A stretch of DNA of 16,819 bases from SVKR01 sp963649145 (GCA_963649145.1 CAVJGI010000043.1:1-16819), one strand, 5' to 3'. Counted from the stretch's first letter, positions 1 to 6,889 are shown. Program-made: numbers and translations. The notes: a model not told the origin generated them from the letters alone.

Positions 1-55
1 CCCTCCAGTCACGGCTTCGCCGCGACAGCCTCCCTTGCACAGGGAGGCCTTTAAA
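1..55. repeat. R1 palindromic repeat, right half (cut by the window edge)
   Basis: This is the right-hand half of a repeat seen complete at 500-651 and, inverted, at 4229-4384. It matches 597-651 at 54 of 55 positions. It holds the GTC-stem hairpin with a GCTTCGC apex (GCGAAGC on the other strand), the terminal hairpin GCCTCCC-TTGCACA-GGGAGGC, and the end TTTAAA at 50-55. The single difference from the other copy creates one mismatch in the first stem. Its TTTAAA end supplies the stop codon of the nuclease gene that follows. The rest of the copy must lie to the left of the window. Confidence 0.9.
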
Positions 56-413
56 CTTGCAGCCTCTCGCTCACAGCGGCGTCGATCTTTTCGCAGACAC
101 CGCGAAAGTTCCGCATAACATCGTTGTTTGCAAAGCGGAGGACGAGAAGATCATAGGCCGCAAGAAACTCAGTGCGAGCGAGGTCGTGTTCTGCGCCGGA
201 TGGCTCATAATGCTGCGAACCGTCCAGCTCAATCACGAGCTTTGCTTTTGCGCAATAAAAATCCGCGATATACTTTCCGAGAACCTTTTGCCGTCGGAAT
301 CCCGCCGGGTGGTCGCGGAGAAAATCATACCACAAATGGCGCTCCTCCGGTGTCATCTCTCTGCGCAGCCTTTTCGCGGCGGGAACAAGCGCTGCGTTGT
401 GTTTTCGCTGCAT
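51..413 (-). CDS. DUF559 / Vsr-like endonuclease-domain protein
   Basis: This 120-residue protein belongs to the DUF559 family (E. coli YcjD-like), small proteins with a PD-(D/E)XK, Vsr-type nuclease fold. Visible features are the N-terminal TPEERxLWYDFLRD helix, FRRQKV at 40-45, IADFYC at 49-54, and the core ELDGSQH at 62-68; D51, E62 and D64 are the likely metal ligands. The length is normal for the family and the reading frame is intact. The start is supported by an AGGGG ribosome site 7 bases upstream and a TTGACA/TATCCT promoter behind it. The TAA stop lies inside the TTTAAA end of a repeat copy, and a second copy stands at 500-651 behind the gene's start, so the gene is bracketed by the same repeat family. 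The real substrate is unknown for the family. A role in moving or repairing the repeats is inference only. Confidence 0.85.
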   Translation of the reverse strand: MQRKHNAALVPAAKRLRREMTPEERHLWYDFLRDHPAGFRRQKVLGKYIADFYCAKAKLVIELDGSQHYEPSGAEHDLARTEFLAAYDLLVLRFANNDVMRNFRGVCEKIDAAVSERLQV

Positions 414-435
414 ATGACCGCCCCTCTCTGCCGCA

Positions 436-464
436 AGGATATCCTATATCGAAGCTAATGTCAA
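436..464 (-). promoter_or_regulatory. Sigma-A type promoter for the DUF559 gene
   Basis: On the minus strand TTGACA (464-459) is followed after exactly 17 bases by TATCCT (441-436). The -35 box is perfect and the -10 box matches 4 of 6 bases. Transcription would start near 429, giving a leader of only about 16 bases that still contains the AGGGG ribosome site. Confidence 0.55.
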
Positions 465-499
465 GTCCCCCGTTTATATAACGCAAACCGGCGCGGTGA

Positions 500-651
500 T
501 TTAAAGGCTCCCCTGTGCAAGGGGAGCTGGCGCGAAGCGCCTGAGGGGTTGTAGGCTCGCGCAAACGCCAAGCTTGGATATTCCGGCAGCTTACAACCCT
601 CCAGTCACGGCTTCGCCGTGACAGCCTCCCTTGCACAGGGAGGCCTTTAAA
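500..651. repeat. R1 palindromic MITE-like repeat, full copy A
   Basis: A 152-bp element with TTTAAA at both ends. The ends are inverted repeats of about 28 bases, and each end is itself a hairpin (GCTCCCC/GGGGAGC on the left, GCCTCCC/GGGAGGC on the right, both with TGTGCA or TTGCACA loops). Inside lie a second pair of hairpins with a GAA/TTC apex, then GGGTTGTA and TACAACCC arms facing each other around a conserved centre containing AAGCTTGGATATTCCGG. No open reading frame is carried. An inverted full copy is at 4229-4384 and half a copy is at 1-55. The form resembles a non-autonomous mobile element (MITE) or a REP-type repeat. No target duplication beyond TTTAAA is evident. Confidence 0.9.
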
Positions 652-746
652 ATCGGAGCTTTTTCCAAAATTCAAAATTTTCCTTGCATCGGTTGCAGCA
701 AATATGCGCCCTCACGCCCGCGGGATTATAGAAAGGGGGAATACAC

Positions 747-1226
747 ATGCCATCAACGAACAAGACAGCGACTTTGGGGCTGAACCAGTGGATCAAGACG
801 GACGGGGTATGCATGGCGGACTTCAACGCGGACAACGCGAAGCTGGAGGCGGCGATCGCGGCGGTGGCGGCGGCGCGGGTGCAGTTTTACACGGGGACTT
901 ACACCGGCGACGGCACCTGCGGCAGCGCCAACCCGACGAGCATCACCCTGCCGTTCGCGCCGAAGGTCTTCATCATCTACCGAGCCGATCAGGATTATCC
1001 GCCCACTGTCATCCTCGCGGGTATGACAAAAGCGAACACGCACTTCACCTACATGCGCGGCGGCGGTATCAATGTCACCTTCGACGGAAACACAGTCTCG
1101 TGGTACCATAACGGGCACTATTTCGACGAGAGCAACAATTCGATGACAACCTCGGCGTCCGCCAACATTCAGCTCAACGAAAAGAACGCTGTCTATAATT
1201 TTATGGCAATCGGCTACAGAGACTAA
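747..1226 (+). CDS. Phage tail-fibre-like protein (orphan)
   Basis: A 159-residue protein. The N-terminus (LGLNQWIKTDGVCMADFNADNAKLEAA, split here as LGLNQWIKTDG then MADFNADNAKLEAA) matches the opening seen in many Gram-positive phage tail or fibre proteins, in which a LGLxxW...DFNxDxxKLDA segment precedes the fibre. Residues 45-159 resemble the small beta domain that ends such fibres, with TGTYTGDGT, PTSITLPFAPKVFII and the closing FMAIGY. The ATG is preceded by AGGGGG at good spacing. No other phage gene (holin, lysin, capsid, integrase) is in the window, so this is a prophage remnant or a domesticated single gene. Assignment is by motif memory; the exact role is not known. Confidence 0.7.
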   Translation: MPSTNKTATLGLNQWIKTDGVCMADFNADNAKLEAAIAAVAAARVQFYTGTYTGDGTCGSANPTSITLPFAPKVFIIYRADQDYPPTVILAGMTKANTHFTYMRGGGINVTFDGNTVSWYHNGHYFDESNNSMTTSASANIQLNEKNAVYNFMAIGYRD

Positions 1227-1257
1227 AAACAGCCCCCACTCTTCCGAGTGGGGGCTG
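1225..1257. terminator. Bidirectional intrinsic terminator between convergent genes
   Basis: A perfect 12-bp stem, CAGCCCCCACTC (1230-1241) with GAGTGGGGGCTG (1246-1257) and a TTCC loop. On the minus strand it is followed directly by TTTTT (1229-1225), a good terminator for the SLH gene. On the plus strand it is followed by AACTTATTTTATT, a weaker T-rich tail, serving the tail-type gene. The TAA stop of the plus-strand gene overlaps the minus-strand T tract. Confidence 0.85.
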
Positions 1258-1301
1258 AACTTATTTTATTAAGTTTTTAGTCGATCTGATATTCGATCAA
1301 A

Positions 1302-3803
1302 TCAAGCAGCCGTCACGAAGATCATCGTGATAACGCCGCCGGTGGTGATGCACTCGATGTGGGCATCCTTAGCGATGTCCTCAAGCGTACCCTCGACAGC
1401 AACGCCGTTCTTGATGACGTAGACAGCGCAGTCATCAGCGATGGAGTAGTCGGAGCCGGTGCTCACAACGCCATCCTTCGGAGCGGCAGTGACCTTAGCC
1501 TTGCCAAGCTTTTGGGTGTTCGCAGCGAAGGCGCTGCCGACATTAACAGCAAGACCGTCCTTGTTGTACTCGATGCTCGCGACCAGAACGTTGCTGGTGC
1601 CACTCTGGAACACGGTTTCTACATTGGTTTTGTCGACCTTAACAGTGGTGATCTCGCCGCCGATAACAGCATTGTAGACCTTGTAAGTGCCAGCCGCATC
1701 GGAAGTCTCCTCAGCGTCCGCATTGTAGATGAGGTAAGCGATGTCAGCCTCGGTGGTGTTGGAACCGGTCTTGGACTCAGCATCCAGAACGATGACAGCA
1801 TTCGCGACAGAGCCGGTCTTCAGAGCAGCGGTCTTGGTGCCACTGCCATCTTCGATGGAATCCATGTTGGCGATACCGGTGACGACCTTCCAAGTGATCT
1901 TGCTGTCGATAGTCTTACCAACGAAGAAGATGGTCTTGGCGTTCGCAGTGGAATCATTAGCAGCGTCAAGGCTGAACTTAGCAACGCCCTTCGTGATGTC
2001 GAGAGTGGTGTTGGCAGCCAGAGCGGCGCAATCAGAAGAGCCGAAGGTGTACTGACCGTCAGCGGTGATGGTGTACTTCACCAGAGCATTCGCTTTGGAT
2101 TCTCCGTAGGTGTAGGAAGCGGCGTTGGTCTCAACGATCTCGGTCTTGCCATCGGCAAGAAGCAGCTTTGCCTCGTACTTGGCATCGCCGTCGGACCAAG
2201 TGCTGCCGCCGTTGCTGACAGCCAGAACCACAGCGTAGCCAGTGGTGGCCTCAACAGCCTCGACGTGAACAGCGGTGATGACATTGCCGTAGCTGTCGAG
2301 GTAGAGAACGTAATCATTCTCGGTGCTGGCAGCATTCTTCACGTAGGCAATCTTCTCGGTTTCGACGTAATTGTCGGAGAACAGATAGGTCGTACCATTG
2401 CCAATGAACTTGCTGGTGCTGACAGAAGAAACGGTCACTTCCTCGGTCTTCGCGGCTTCGACGGAGAAGACGTCGTAGTCGGTTCCGTTCCAAACCTTCG
2501 TGTAGATAACGACGGTGTGGTTGGTCTGATCCTGCTTGGAGAAATCAGTGGTGTCGAAATCCTTGTCCAGAGTGGTCAGGTGGACCTTCTCCTTCGCGGT
2601 GATTTCGCCTGCGCTGTTCTTAACAGCGGCGGTCCAAGTGGAGATGGTATCCACATAAGTCTCGGTCACAACGATCGTGTACTCATAATCGTCAGTCTCG
2701 AAGATTTCAACCAGAGTGCCCTGACCGCCGATTTTATTCTTATTGTCAAGAGCGATGGCATAGCCTTCATCAGCGTATTCGGTAGTATTAGCAGTGGTCT
2801 TGCCGTTCACAATGTAGGTAGCGGACAGCTTGCCGATGGTGGCGCTGGTGAAGCCGAGATCCTTGTAGACCTTGCCGCCGGTGACAGCCTCGGTGTAAGC
2901 GACAACCGGGGCAGCGCTCTCGGTGTAGATAACATTCTCGGCAGCCTCGGTCTTTCCGTAGTACCAACCCTTGCAGGGACGGCCAAACTTATCGCTGGTC
3001 GCGCTGGTCTTCTTCAGGTTGGGGAAGTAGGTGGAAGCAAGGCTGTCCTTGGTGGCAGTAGACGTGACAGTGACCTCATCAATGATGTAGTCCTTACCAT
3101 ATTCAGCCTGGTCGTAAGCAGTCAGTGCAGCATTGATGGCAGCAGACTTGGTGTCGTACTTGGTGGTGGCGGTGTATTTACCGTTGAACTCTGCAGAAAC
3201 GCCAGTCACGGTGTACTTGGTCTCGGTCTTCTCGTACTCAGTGCCAATGAAGAGCGCCTTGAACGCCATCTGGCAAGCATCGTCACGAGAGATCGGCTCG
3301 GTGCCGACAAAGGTCAGACCCGCAGTCAGCTTGGTCTCCTTGAGCAGCTTGGCAACAGTGATTTCCCAAGCTTCACCGGAAACCTCATAGCCGAGCGCAC
3401 GGAGCAGCAGGGTCGCCCACTGGTAACCGGTCAGCTTCGCGTTCGGAGCGAAGGTGCCGTCGCCCATACCGGCAACGATGCCTTCAGCGACGCAGTAAGC
3501 GATGTAGGGCATGCCCCAGTAGTTCTCGGTAACATCCGTGAACTTGTCAGTGGTGGCCTTGATGTCAGCAGCACCAAGCAGCTTGGTGATGATGACGGTC
3601 GCCTCGGCGCGGGTCAGGGTGCCTTCGGGATTGAAGTTGCCCTTGTCGTCGCCTTGGATGACGCCGATGCCGGTCAGGACCGCAACGGCTTCCTCATTCT
3701 CGATCTTGTCCTGATCCTTGAAGTCAGCGCTCGCAAACACGCAGAGGCCAGCCATCATCGCCAGGCAGAGAACAAGGCACAGAGTCTTTTTCAGAGTTCT
3801 CAT
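1302..3803 (-). CDS. Secreted SLH-domain (S-layer-like) surface protein
   Basis: An 833-residue exported protein. Residues 1-26 are a Sec signal peptide (KK, a long hydrophobic stretch, cleavage after ASA). S-layer homology repeats follow at about 28-77 (with the canonical TRAE at 64-67), 88-140 (FTDV...W...GIVAGMGDGTFAPNAKLT, where TRAE is replaced by TGYQ) and a weak third at about 145-190 (ISRDDA). SLH repeats bind pyruvylated secondary cell-wall polymer. The remaining 640 residues are rich in Thr, Ala, Lys and Val and show no family I recognise; many short beta-type segments suggest a surface shell. The start is fixed by AAGGAGGAG 8 bases upstream. Base composition is clearly lower in GC than the operon to its right, and codons such as AAC, AAG, ACC and GGT/GGC dominate, as expected for a heavily expressed gene. 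It ends at a strong terminator and stands alone in its transcription unit. Confidence 0.9.
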   Translation of the reverse strand: MRTLKKTLCLVLCLAMMAGLCVFASADFKDQDKIENEEAVAVLTGIGVIQGDDKGNFNPEGTLTRAEATVIITKLLGAADIKATTDKFTDVTENYWGMPYIAYCVAEGIVAGMGDGTFAPNAKLTGYQWATLLLRALGYEVSGEAWEITVAKLLKETKLTAGLTFVGTEPISRDDACQMAFKALFIGTEYEKTETKYTVTGVSAEFNGKYTATTKYDTKSAAINAALTAYDQAEYGKDYIIDEVTVTSTATKDSLASTYFPNLKKTSATSDKFGRPCKGWYYGKTEAAENVIYTESAAPVVAYTEAVTGGKVYKDLGFTSATIGKLSATYIVNGKTTANTTEYADEGYAIALDNKNKIGGQGTLVEIFETDDYEYTIVVTETYVDTISTWTAAVKNSAGEITAKEKVHLTTLDKDFDTTDFSKQDQTNHTVVIYTKVWNGTDYDVFSVEAAKTEEVTVSSVSTSKFIGNGTTYLFSDNYVETEKIAYVKNAASTENDYVLYLDSYGNVITAVHVEAVEATTGYAVVLAVSNGGSTWSDGDAKYEAKLLLADGKTEIVETNAASYTYGESKANALVKYTITADGQYTFGSSDCAALAANTTLDITKGVAKFSLDAANDSTANAKTIFFVGKTIDSKITWKVVTGIANMDSIEDGSGTKTAALKTGSVANAVIVLDAESKTGSNTTEADIAYLIYNADAEETSDAAGTYKVYNAVIGGEITTVKVDKTNVETVFQSGTSNVLVASIEYNKDGLAVNVGSAFAANTQKLGKAKVTAAPKDGVVSTGSDYSIADDCAVYVIKNGVAVEGTLEDIAKDAHIECITTGGVITMIFVTAA

Positions 3804-3974
3804 GTTCGAAACTCCTCCTTAAAGTAGTACGCGCTTTCGGCGCGCCCAAGATATTGTATAAACGCTGGATGGCACGGAATTCCGAGGCCTGTCATCCAAC
3901 GGTCATACCGGTGGTCGCAAAAAGGAATTTGCCGCCCGCTCGGACGGAGAATGCGGCCCCGCTTCCTTTTTACG
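3804..3974 (-). promoter_or_regulatory. Long structured 5' leader of the SLH gene
   Basis: The predicted transcript starts near 3974 and runs about 170 bases before the ATG. Its first bases form the outer arm of a long stem: CGTAAAAAGGAA (3974-3963) pairs with TTCCTTTTTGCG (3927-3916), 12 pairs with one wobble, closing a GC-rich inner region. Further in, GGATG and CATCC arms enclose the palindrome CGGAATTCCG, and CGCGC-CGAAA-GCGCG (3844-3830) stands just before the ribosome site. Long stable leaders are known for S-layer mRNAs, where they lengthen mRNA life. That function here is inference. Confidence 0.55.
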
Positions 3975-3980
3975 TTTCGC

Positions 3981-4009
3981 AGTTTAGCACAGCCGGTTTT
4001 TTTCGTCAA
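3981..4009 (-). promoter_or_regulatory. Sigma-A type promoter of the SLH gene
   Basis: On the minus strand TTGACG (4009-4004) and TAAACT (3986-3981) are separated by exactly 17 bases, most of them an A-run and CCGGCTGTGC. The -35 box matches 5 of 6 and the -10 box 4 of 6. The predicted start near 3974 coincides with the base of the leader hairpin. Confidence 0.6.
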
Positions 4010-4025
4010 TGGATTCCGGGCTTTT

Positions 4026-4041
4026 GTAACGCAACCGTAAC
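4026..4041. promoter_or_regulatory. GTAAC direct repeats upstream of the SLH promoter
   Basis: GTAAC occurs at 4026-4030 and 4037-4041, exactly 11 bases apart, and again at 4109-4113. On the minus strand the pair lies 17-32 bases upstream of the -35 box, on one helix face, the usual place for an activator. PhoP-type response regulators use 11-base repeats of this general kind, but the match to any known box is loose. Confidence 0.25.
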
Positions 4042-4142
4042 ACAGCCGTTTATTTGTGCGCAGCAAGCGGACGTTTGTCCGCGATTTGGAGTTTTTCTGT
4101 CAGCTTTTGTAACTTTTTATGTAAACCGCGCGGGAAAATATC

Positions 4143-4171
4143 TTGACAGCCCTCCCCGCGGGGTGGATAAT
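4143..4171 (+). promoter_or_regulatory. Strong sigma-A type promoter with palindromic spacer
   Basis: TTGACA (4143-4148) and GATAAT (4166-4171) with a 17-base spacer, 11 of 12 consensus bases. The spacer contains the perfect palindrome CCCCGCGGGG (4154-4163), and CAGCCC (4147-4152) and GGGCTG (4174-4179) flank it as a wider inverted repeat, so a regulator site overlapping the promoter is possible. The promoter faces the molybdoenzyme operon 265 bases away, with repeat copy B in between. It is divergent from the SLH promoter. Confidence 0.65.
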
Positions 4172-4228
4172 GGGGGCTGGAAAGTTCAAGCCTGTCAAAA
4201 AGGCCCTAAACACGCGGAAAGGCGCGGT

Positions 4229-4384
4229 TTTAAAGGCCTCCCTGTGCAAGGGAGGCTGTCAGCCGAAGGCTGACTGGAGGGTTGTAAGCTGCCGGAATAT
4301 CCAAGCTTGGCGGTTTGGCGAGCGTACAACCCCTCAGTCGCGGCTTCGCCGCGCCAGCTCCCCTTGCACAGGGGAGCCTTTAAA
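4229..4384. repeat. R1 palindromic MITE-like repeat, full copy B (inverted)
   Basis: A 156-bp copy of the element at 500-651 in the opposite orientation, again bounded by TTTAAA. The terminal hairpins, the TTGTA/TACAA arms and the centre AAGCTTGG with ATATTCC are kept. The two inner hairpins differ in sequence but still pair: copy A has GTCACGGC/GCCGTGAC where copy B has GTCAGCC/GGCTGAC, and copy A has GGCGC/GCGCC where copy B has a longer stem, nearly fully paired, around GGC-TTC-GCC. Outside the ends CGGTT and AACCG extend the inverted repeat. It sits in the leader of the molybdoenzyme operon. Confidence 0.9.
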
Positions 4385-4442
4385 ACCGCCGCGCGCGGTG
4401 CTTTTTTGACTTACTCGATTACCGTAAGGGGGCGTGTTTTGC

Positions 4443-6479
4443 GTGGAAAATCAGCCTGTGCCCGGCATTTGCGGGCTTTGCGGGCAGAAATGCGTGCTCG
4501 GAATGGACGTGCGGGACGGGCGTCTCGCCGGGGTGGAGCCGTGGCGCCGCGAGGGGTGGCCGCTGCGCCGACCCTGCGTGCGCGGTGCGGCGCTGAAGCA
4601 ATATGTGCAGCATGCGGACCGAATCGACGCGCCGTTGTGTCGGGTCGGCGACAAATATGTGGTACGAAAATGGTCCGAAGTGCTTCCGGAGATCGCCGAA
4701 CGGCTGCTGGACGTGCGCGCGCGGCGCGGCGCGGAGGCGGCGGTTTTTTACGCCGGGCACCCGAAGTGGTTCCGGCAGGTCTATGCCGCACTCGCGGCGG
4801 GGTTCGGCTCGCCGAACTACTGCACGGAGTCGAGCACCTGCAACAGTGCGATGGTGATGGCGTGGAAAAGCTTCGCCGGGGCGAATCTGCCGCCCGACAA
4901 GGCGGGCTGCCGCGTCTATCTGCTCTGGTCGGAAAATCTCGCGGGCGGTACCGGCGACGCGGGCGAGGTGCGCGCACTGCGGCAGCGCGGCGCGAGGGTG
5001 ATCACGGTCGATCCGCGCGTCACCGCCGCGGCTGCGGACGCCGATCTGCATTTGCAGCCCATCCCCGGCACGGACGGCGCGCTCGCGCTCGGCATCGCCT
5101 GCGCGATGCTGGAGGAGGGACTCGAGGACCGGGAATACCTTATTAAATATTGCAGCGGCGTCGAGGCGTTCTGCGACTATGCGCGGCAGTTTCCGCCCGC
5201 ACGGGCGGCGGCGCTGACGGGCGTTCCGGCGGAGCGCATCCGCGCCGCGGCGCACTTGCTGCACGGCGGCGGCGTTTCGCTGCGGACGAGCAGCTGCGCG
5301 GCGGTCCACTGCGTGAACGGCGTGCAGAATCTGCGCGCGGTGCTCGCGCTGCTGGCGCTGAGCGGCAGCGTCGGGCGCTGCGGCGGCAACGGCGAATCCG
5401 GCGCGCCGGAGGTGAAGCTCGACAACGGCCACCATGCGCTCGCGGAGCGCCCGCACCCGGAGCGCGATCTCTCCCACGGGGAGTTCCCGGCGTGGGATGC
5501 GCTCGTCCGGAACGAGGCGCAGTGTGTGCGCATTGCGGACAGATTGGAGGCGGGCGAGGTCGGCGCGCTCGTGATGTTCGGCGCGAACACGCGGATGCTG
5601 CCCGACGCGGAGCGCGTCCGCCGTGCGCTTGGGCGCGCGGAGGTGCGCGTTGTGTCGGAGCTTTTCTGGAACGAGGCGTGCGAGGGGGCGGACTACGTTC
5701 TGCCCGCCTGTGCCGCGCCGGAGCGCGCGGACATCGTGTCCGCTCCGGGCGGACGGCTCATTTATGTTCCGCCCGCGCTGCCCGCGGGCGAGCGGCTGCC
5801 GGACGTGGAGATCATCCTGCGCCTTGCGCACGCGATGGGGCTGCGCGAGGGGCTGCTGGGGCTGGAAGATCACGAGGCGTGGCTGGACCACACGCTCCGG
5901 CGGACGGGCGTTTCGCTCGCGGAGCTGAAGCGCGCGCCGGAGGGCGTCATCGCGCGAGAAAAAGTCTCCGTGCCGCGGACAGACCCGGACGCCGGGTTTG
6001 CGACGCCGGACGGAAAATTGCAGCTTGCAAGCCCGCTGCTCGCCGATTGCGGCGCGGACGCGCTGCCGGTTTTTCACGACTGGCGCGAGCGCGCGCCGCT
6101 CGGTCCGGCGTTTCCGCTCGTGCTCTGCACGGGCGCGCGGCGGACGCAGCTTTTCCATTCGCGGACTTACCGTGTTCCGTGGCTCGCGGACATAGAGCCC
6201 GCGCCGCTCGTGACGCTGCACCCGGCGGAGCTGGCGCGGCTCGGTGCGGCGGAGGGCGAGGCGCTGCGCCTCGTGACCCCGTGCGGCGAGCTCACGGTCT
6301 ATGCCGAGGCGGACCCCGGCGTTCTGCCGGGCGTCGCGCACGTTTACCACGGCGTTCCCGGCGAGGAGAACGCCAATGCCGTTTTAGACGGCGGCTGGCT
6401 CGACCCGGTGTCCGGCTTCCCCGGCTACCGGAGCTATGTCTGCCGGCTTGAGAAGATCGAAGGAGGCGAGGGCGCTTGA
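4443..6479 (+). CDS. Molybdopterin (bis-MGD) oxidoreductase, catalytic subunit
   Basis: A 678-residue member of the DMSO reductase superfamily (BisC/COG0243), which moves oxygen atoms, hydride or water at a molybdenum or tungsten centre. Near the N-terminus C10, C13, C17 and C45 form the Cx2Cx3C...C [4Fe-4S] site. TESSTCNSAM at 128-137 is the metal-loop position, with C133 the likely Mo/W ligand. The C-terminal 120 residues are the dinucleotide-binding domain, ending with GEENANAVLDGG, DPVSGFPGYRSYVCRLEK. There is no Tat signal, so the enzyme is cytoplasmic. GTG at 4443 is preferred: AAGGGGG (4426-4432) lies 10 bases upstream, while an in-frame GTG at 4434 is one base from it. Its stop overlaps the Fe-S gene start. 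The substrate cannot be read from sequence; a DMSO/TMAO-type reductase, formate-type enzyme or acetylene-hydratase-like enzyme are all possible. The operon is much richer in GC than the SLH gene. Confidence 0.85.
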   Translation: MENQPVPGICGLCGQKCVLGMDVRDGRLAGVEPWRREGWPLRRPCVRGAALKQYVQHADRIDAPLCRVGDKYVVRKWSEVLPEIAERLLDVRARRGAEAAVFYAGHPKWFRQVYAALAAGFGSPNYCTESSTCNSAMVMAWKSFAGANLPPDKAGCRVYLLWSENLAGGTGDAGEVRALRQRGARVITVDPRVTAAAADADLHLQPIPGTDGALALGIACAMLEEGLEDREYLIKYCSGVEAFCDYARQFPPARAAALTGVPAERIRAAAHLLHGGGVSLRTSSCAAVHCVNGVQNLRAVLALLALSGSVGRCGGNGESGAPEVKLDNGHHALAERPHPERDLSHGEFPAWDALVRNEAQCVRIADRLEAGEVGALVMFGANTRMLPDAERVRRALGRAEVRVVSELFWNEACEGADYVLPACAAPERADIVSAPGGRLIYVPPALPAGERLPDVEIILRLAHAMGLREGLLGLEDHEAWLDHTLRRTGVSLAELKRAPEGVIAREKVSVPRTDPDAGFATPDGKLQLASPLLADCGADALPVFHDWRERAPLGPAFPLVLCTGARRTQLFHSRTYRVPWLADIEPAPLVTLHPAELARLGAAEGEALRLVTPCGELTVYAEADPGVLPGVAHVYHGVPGEENANAVLDGGWLDPVSGFPGYRSYVCRLEKIEGGEGA

Positions 6480-6883
6480 GGATCGTCTGCGACAAGGAAA
6501 AATGCACGGGCTGTCTCGCCTGCGTCGTCGCCTGTCAGGACGCGCACGATGCGCGCGGCGAGGCGGGGACGCTCTCGCGGCGGCTTTATCACCGCGAAAC
6601 GGCGGGTGGCTGGACGCACTATGTGACCGAGAGCTGCCGCCACTGTGCGAATGCGCCCTGCGCCAAGGTCTGCGCCTTCGGCGCGATCGCGCGCACGGCG
6701 GAGGGCTGGGTGACGGTCGACGCGGGAAAATGCGTCGGCTGCCGCCGCTGCGCCGCGGCGTGTCCCTTCGGCGTTCCGCGCTTCGACGCGCGGGGGCGGA
6801 TGGTGAAGTGCGACGGCTGCGGCGGCAGCGCGCCGCGGTGCGTCGCGTTCTGCCCGAACGACGCGCTGCGGCTGGAGGGCTGA
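6476..6883 (+). CDS. Four-cluster [4Fe-4S] electron-transfer subunit (DmsB/HycB-like)
   Basis: A 135-residue ferredoxin-like protein with four cysteine groups: C10/C13/C16/C20, C54/C57/C62/C66, C86/C89/C92/C96 and C112/C115/C122/C126. This is the plan of DmsB, HycB and FdhB type subunits that carry electrons to or from a molybdoenzyme. It is short for the family (usually 160-210 residues), and the last group has only six residues between its second and third cysteines, fewer than usual. The start is TTG, overlapping the TGA of the catalytic gene, with AGGAGG 9 bases upstream. Tight coupling makes it the redox partner of that enzyme. No membrane anchor gene follows, so electrons probably come from or go to a soluble carrier. 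Confidence 0.85.
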   Translation: MRIVCDKEKCTGCLACVVACQDAHDARGEAGTLSRRLYHRETAGGWTHYVTESCRHCANAPCAKVCAFGAIARTAEGWVTVDAGKCVGCRRCAAACPFGVPRFDARGRMVKCDGCGGSAPRCVAFCPNDALRLEG

Positions 6884-6889
6884 GAAGGG

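Noticed and set aside
325..675. Open frame running through repeat copy A
   Set aside because: It is translated palindrome sequence with no ribosome site. Similar repeat-derived frames occur wherever R1 lies.
1359..3827. An 822-codon open frame on the plus strand, antisense to the SLH gene
   Set aside because: It mirrors the SLH codons base for base, lacks a ribosome site and yields a Leu/Ser/Val/Gly-rich product without motifs. The minus-strand gene has a signal peptide, SLH repeats, promoter and terminator.
500..4384. R1 copies as a CRISPR array or transposon with its own gene
   Set aside because: Copies are far apart and inverted relative to each other, with no spacer periodicity and no cas genes. 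The full copies contain no coding frame.
4406..4428. A second promoter (TTGACT) just before the molybdoenzyme gene
   Set aside because: No -10 box lies at 16-18 bases; the expected place is the ribosome site and GTG itself.
4419..6350. A 643-codon minus-strand frame and a 433-codon plus-strand frame (5150-6451) over the molybdoenzyme gene
   Set aside because: Both are Arg/Ala-rich products typical of alternative frames in very GC-rich DNA. The molybdoenzyme frame carries the Fe-S and cofactor-binding motifs.
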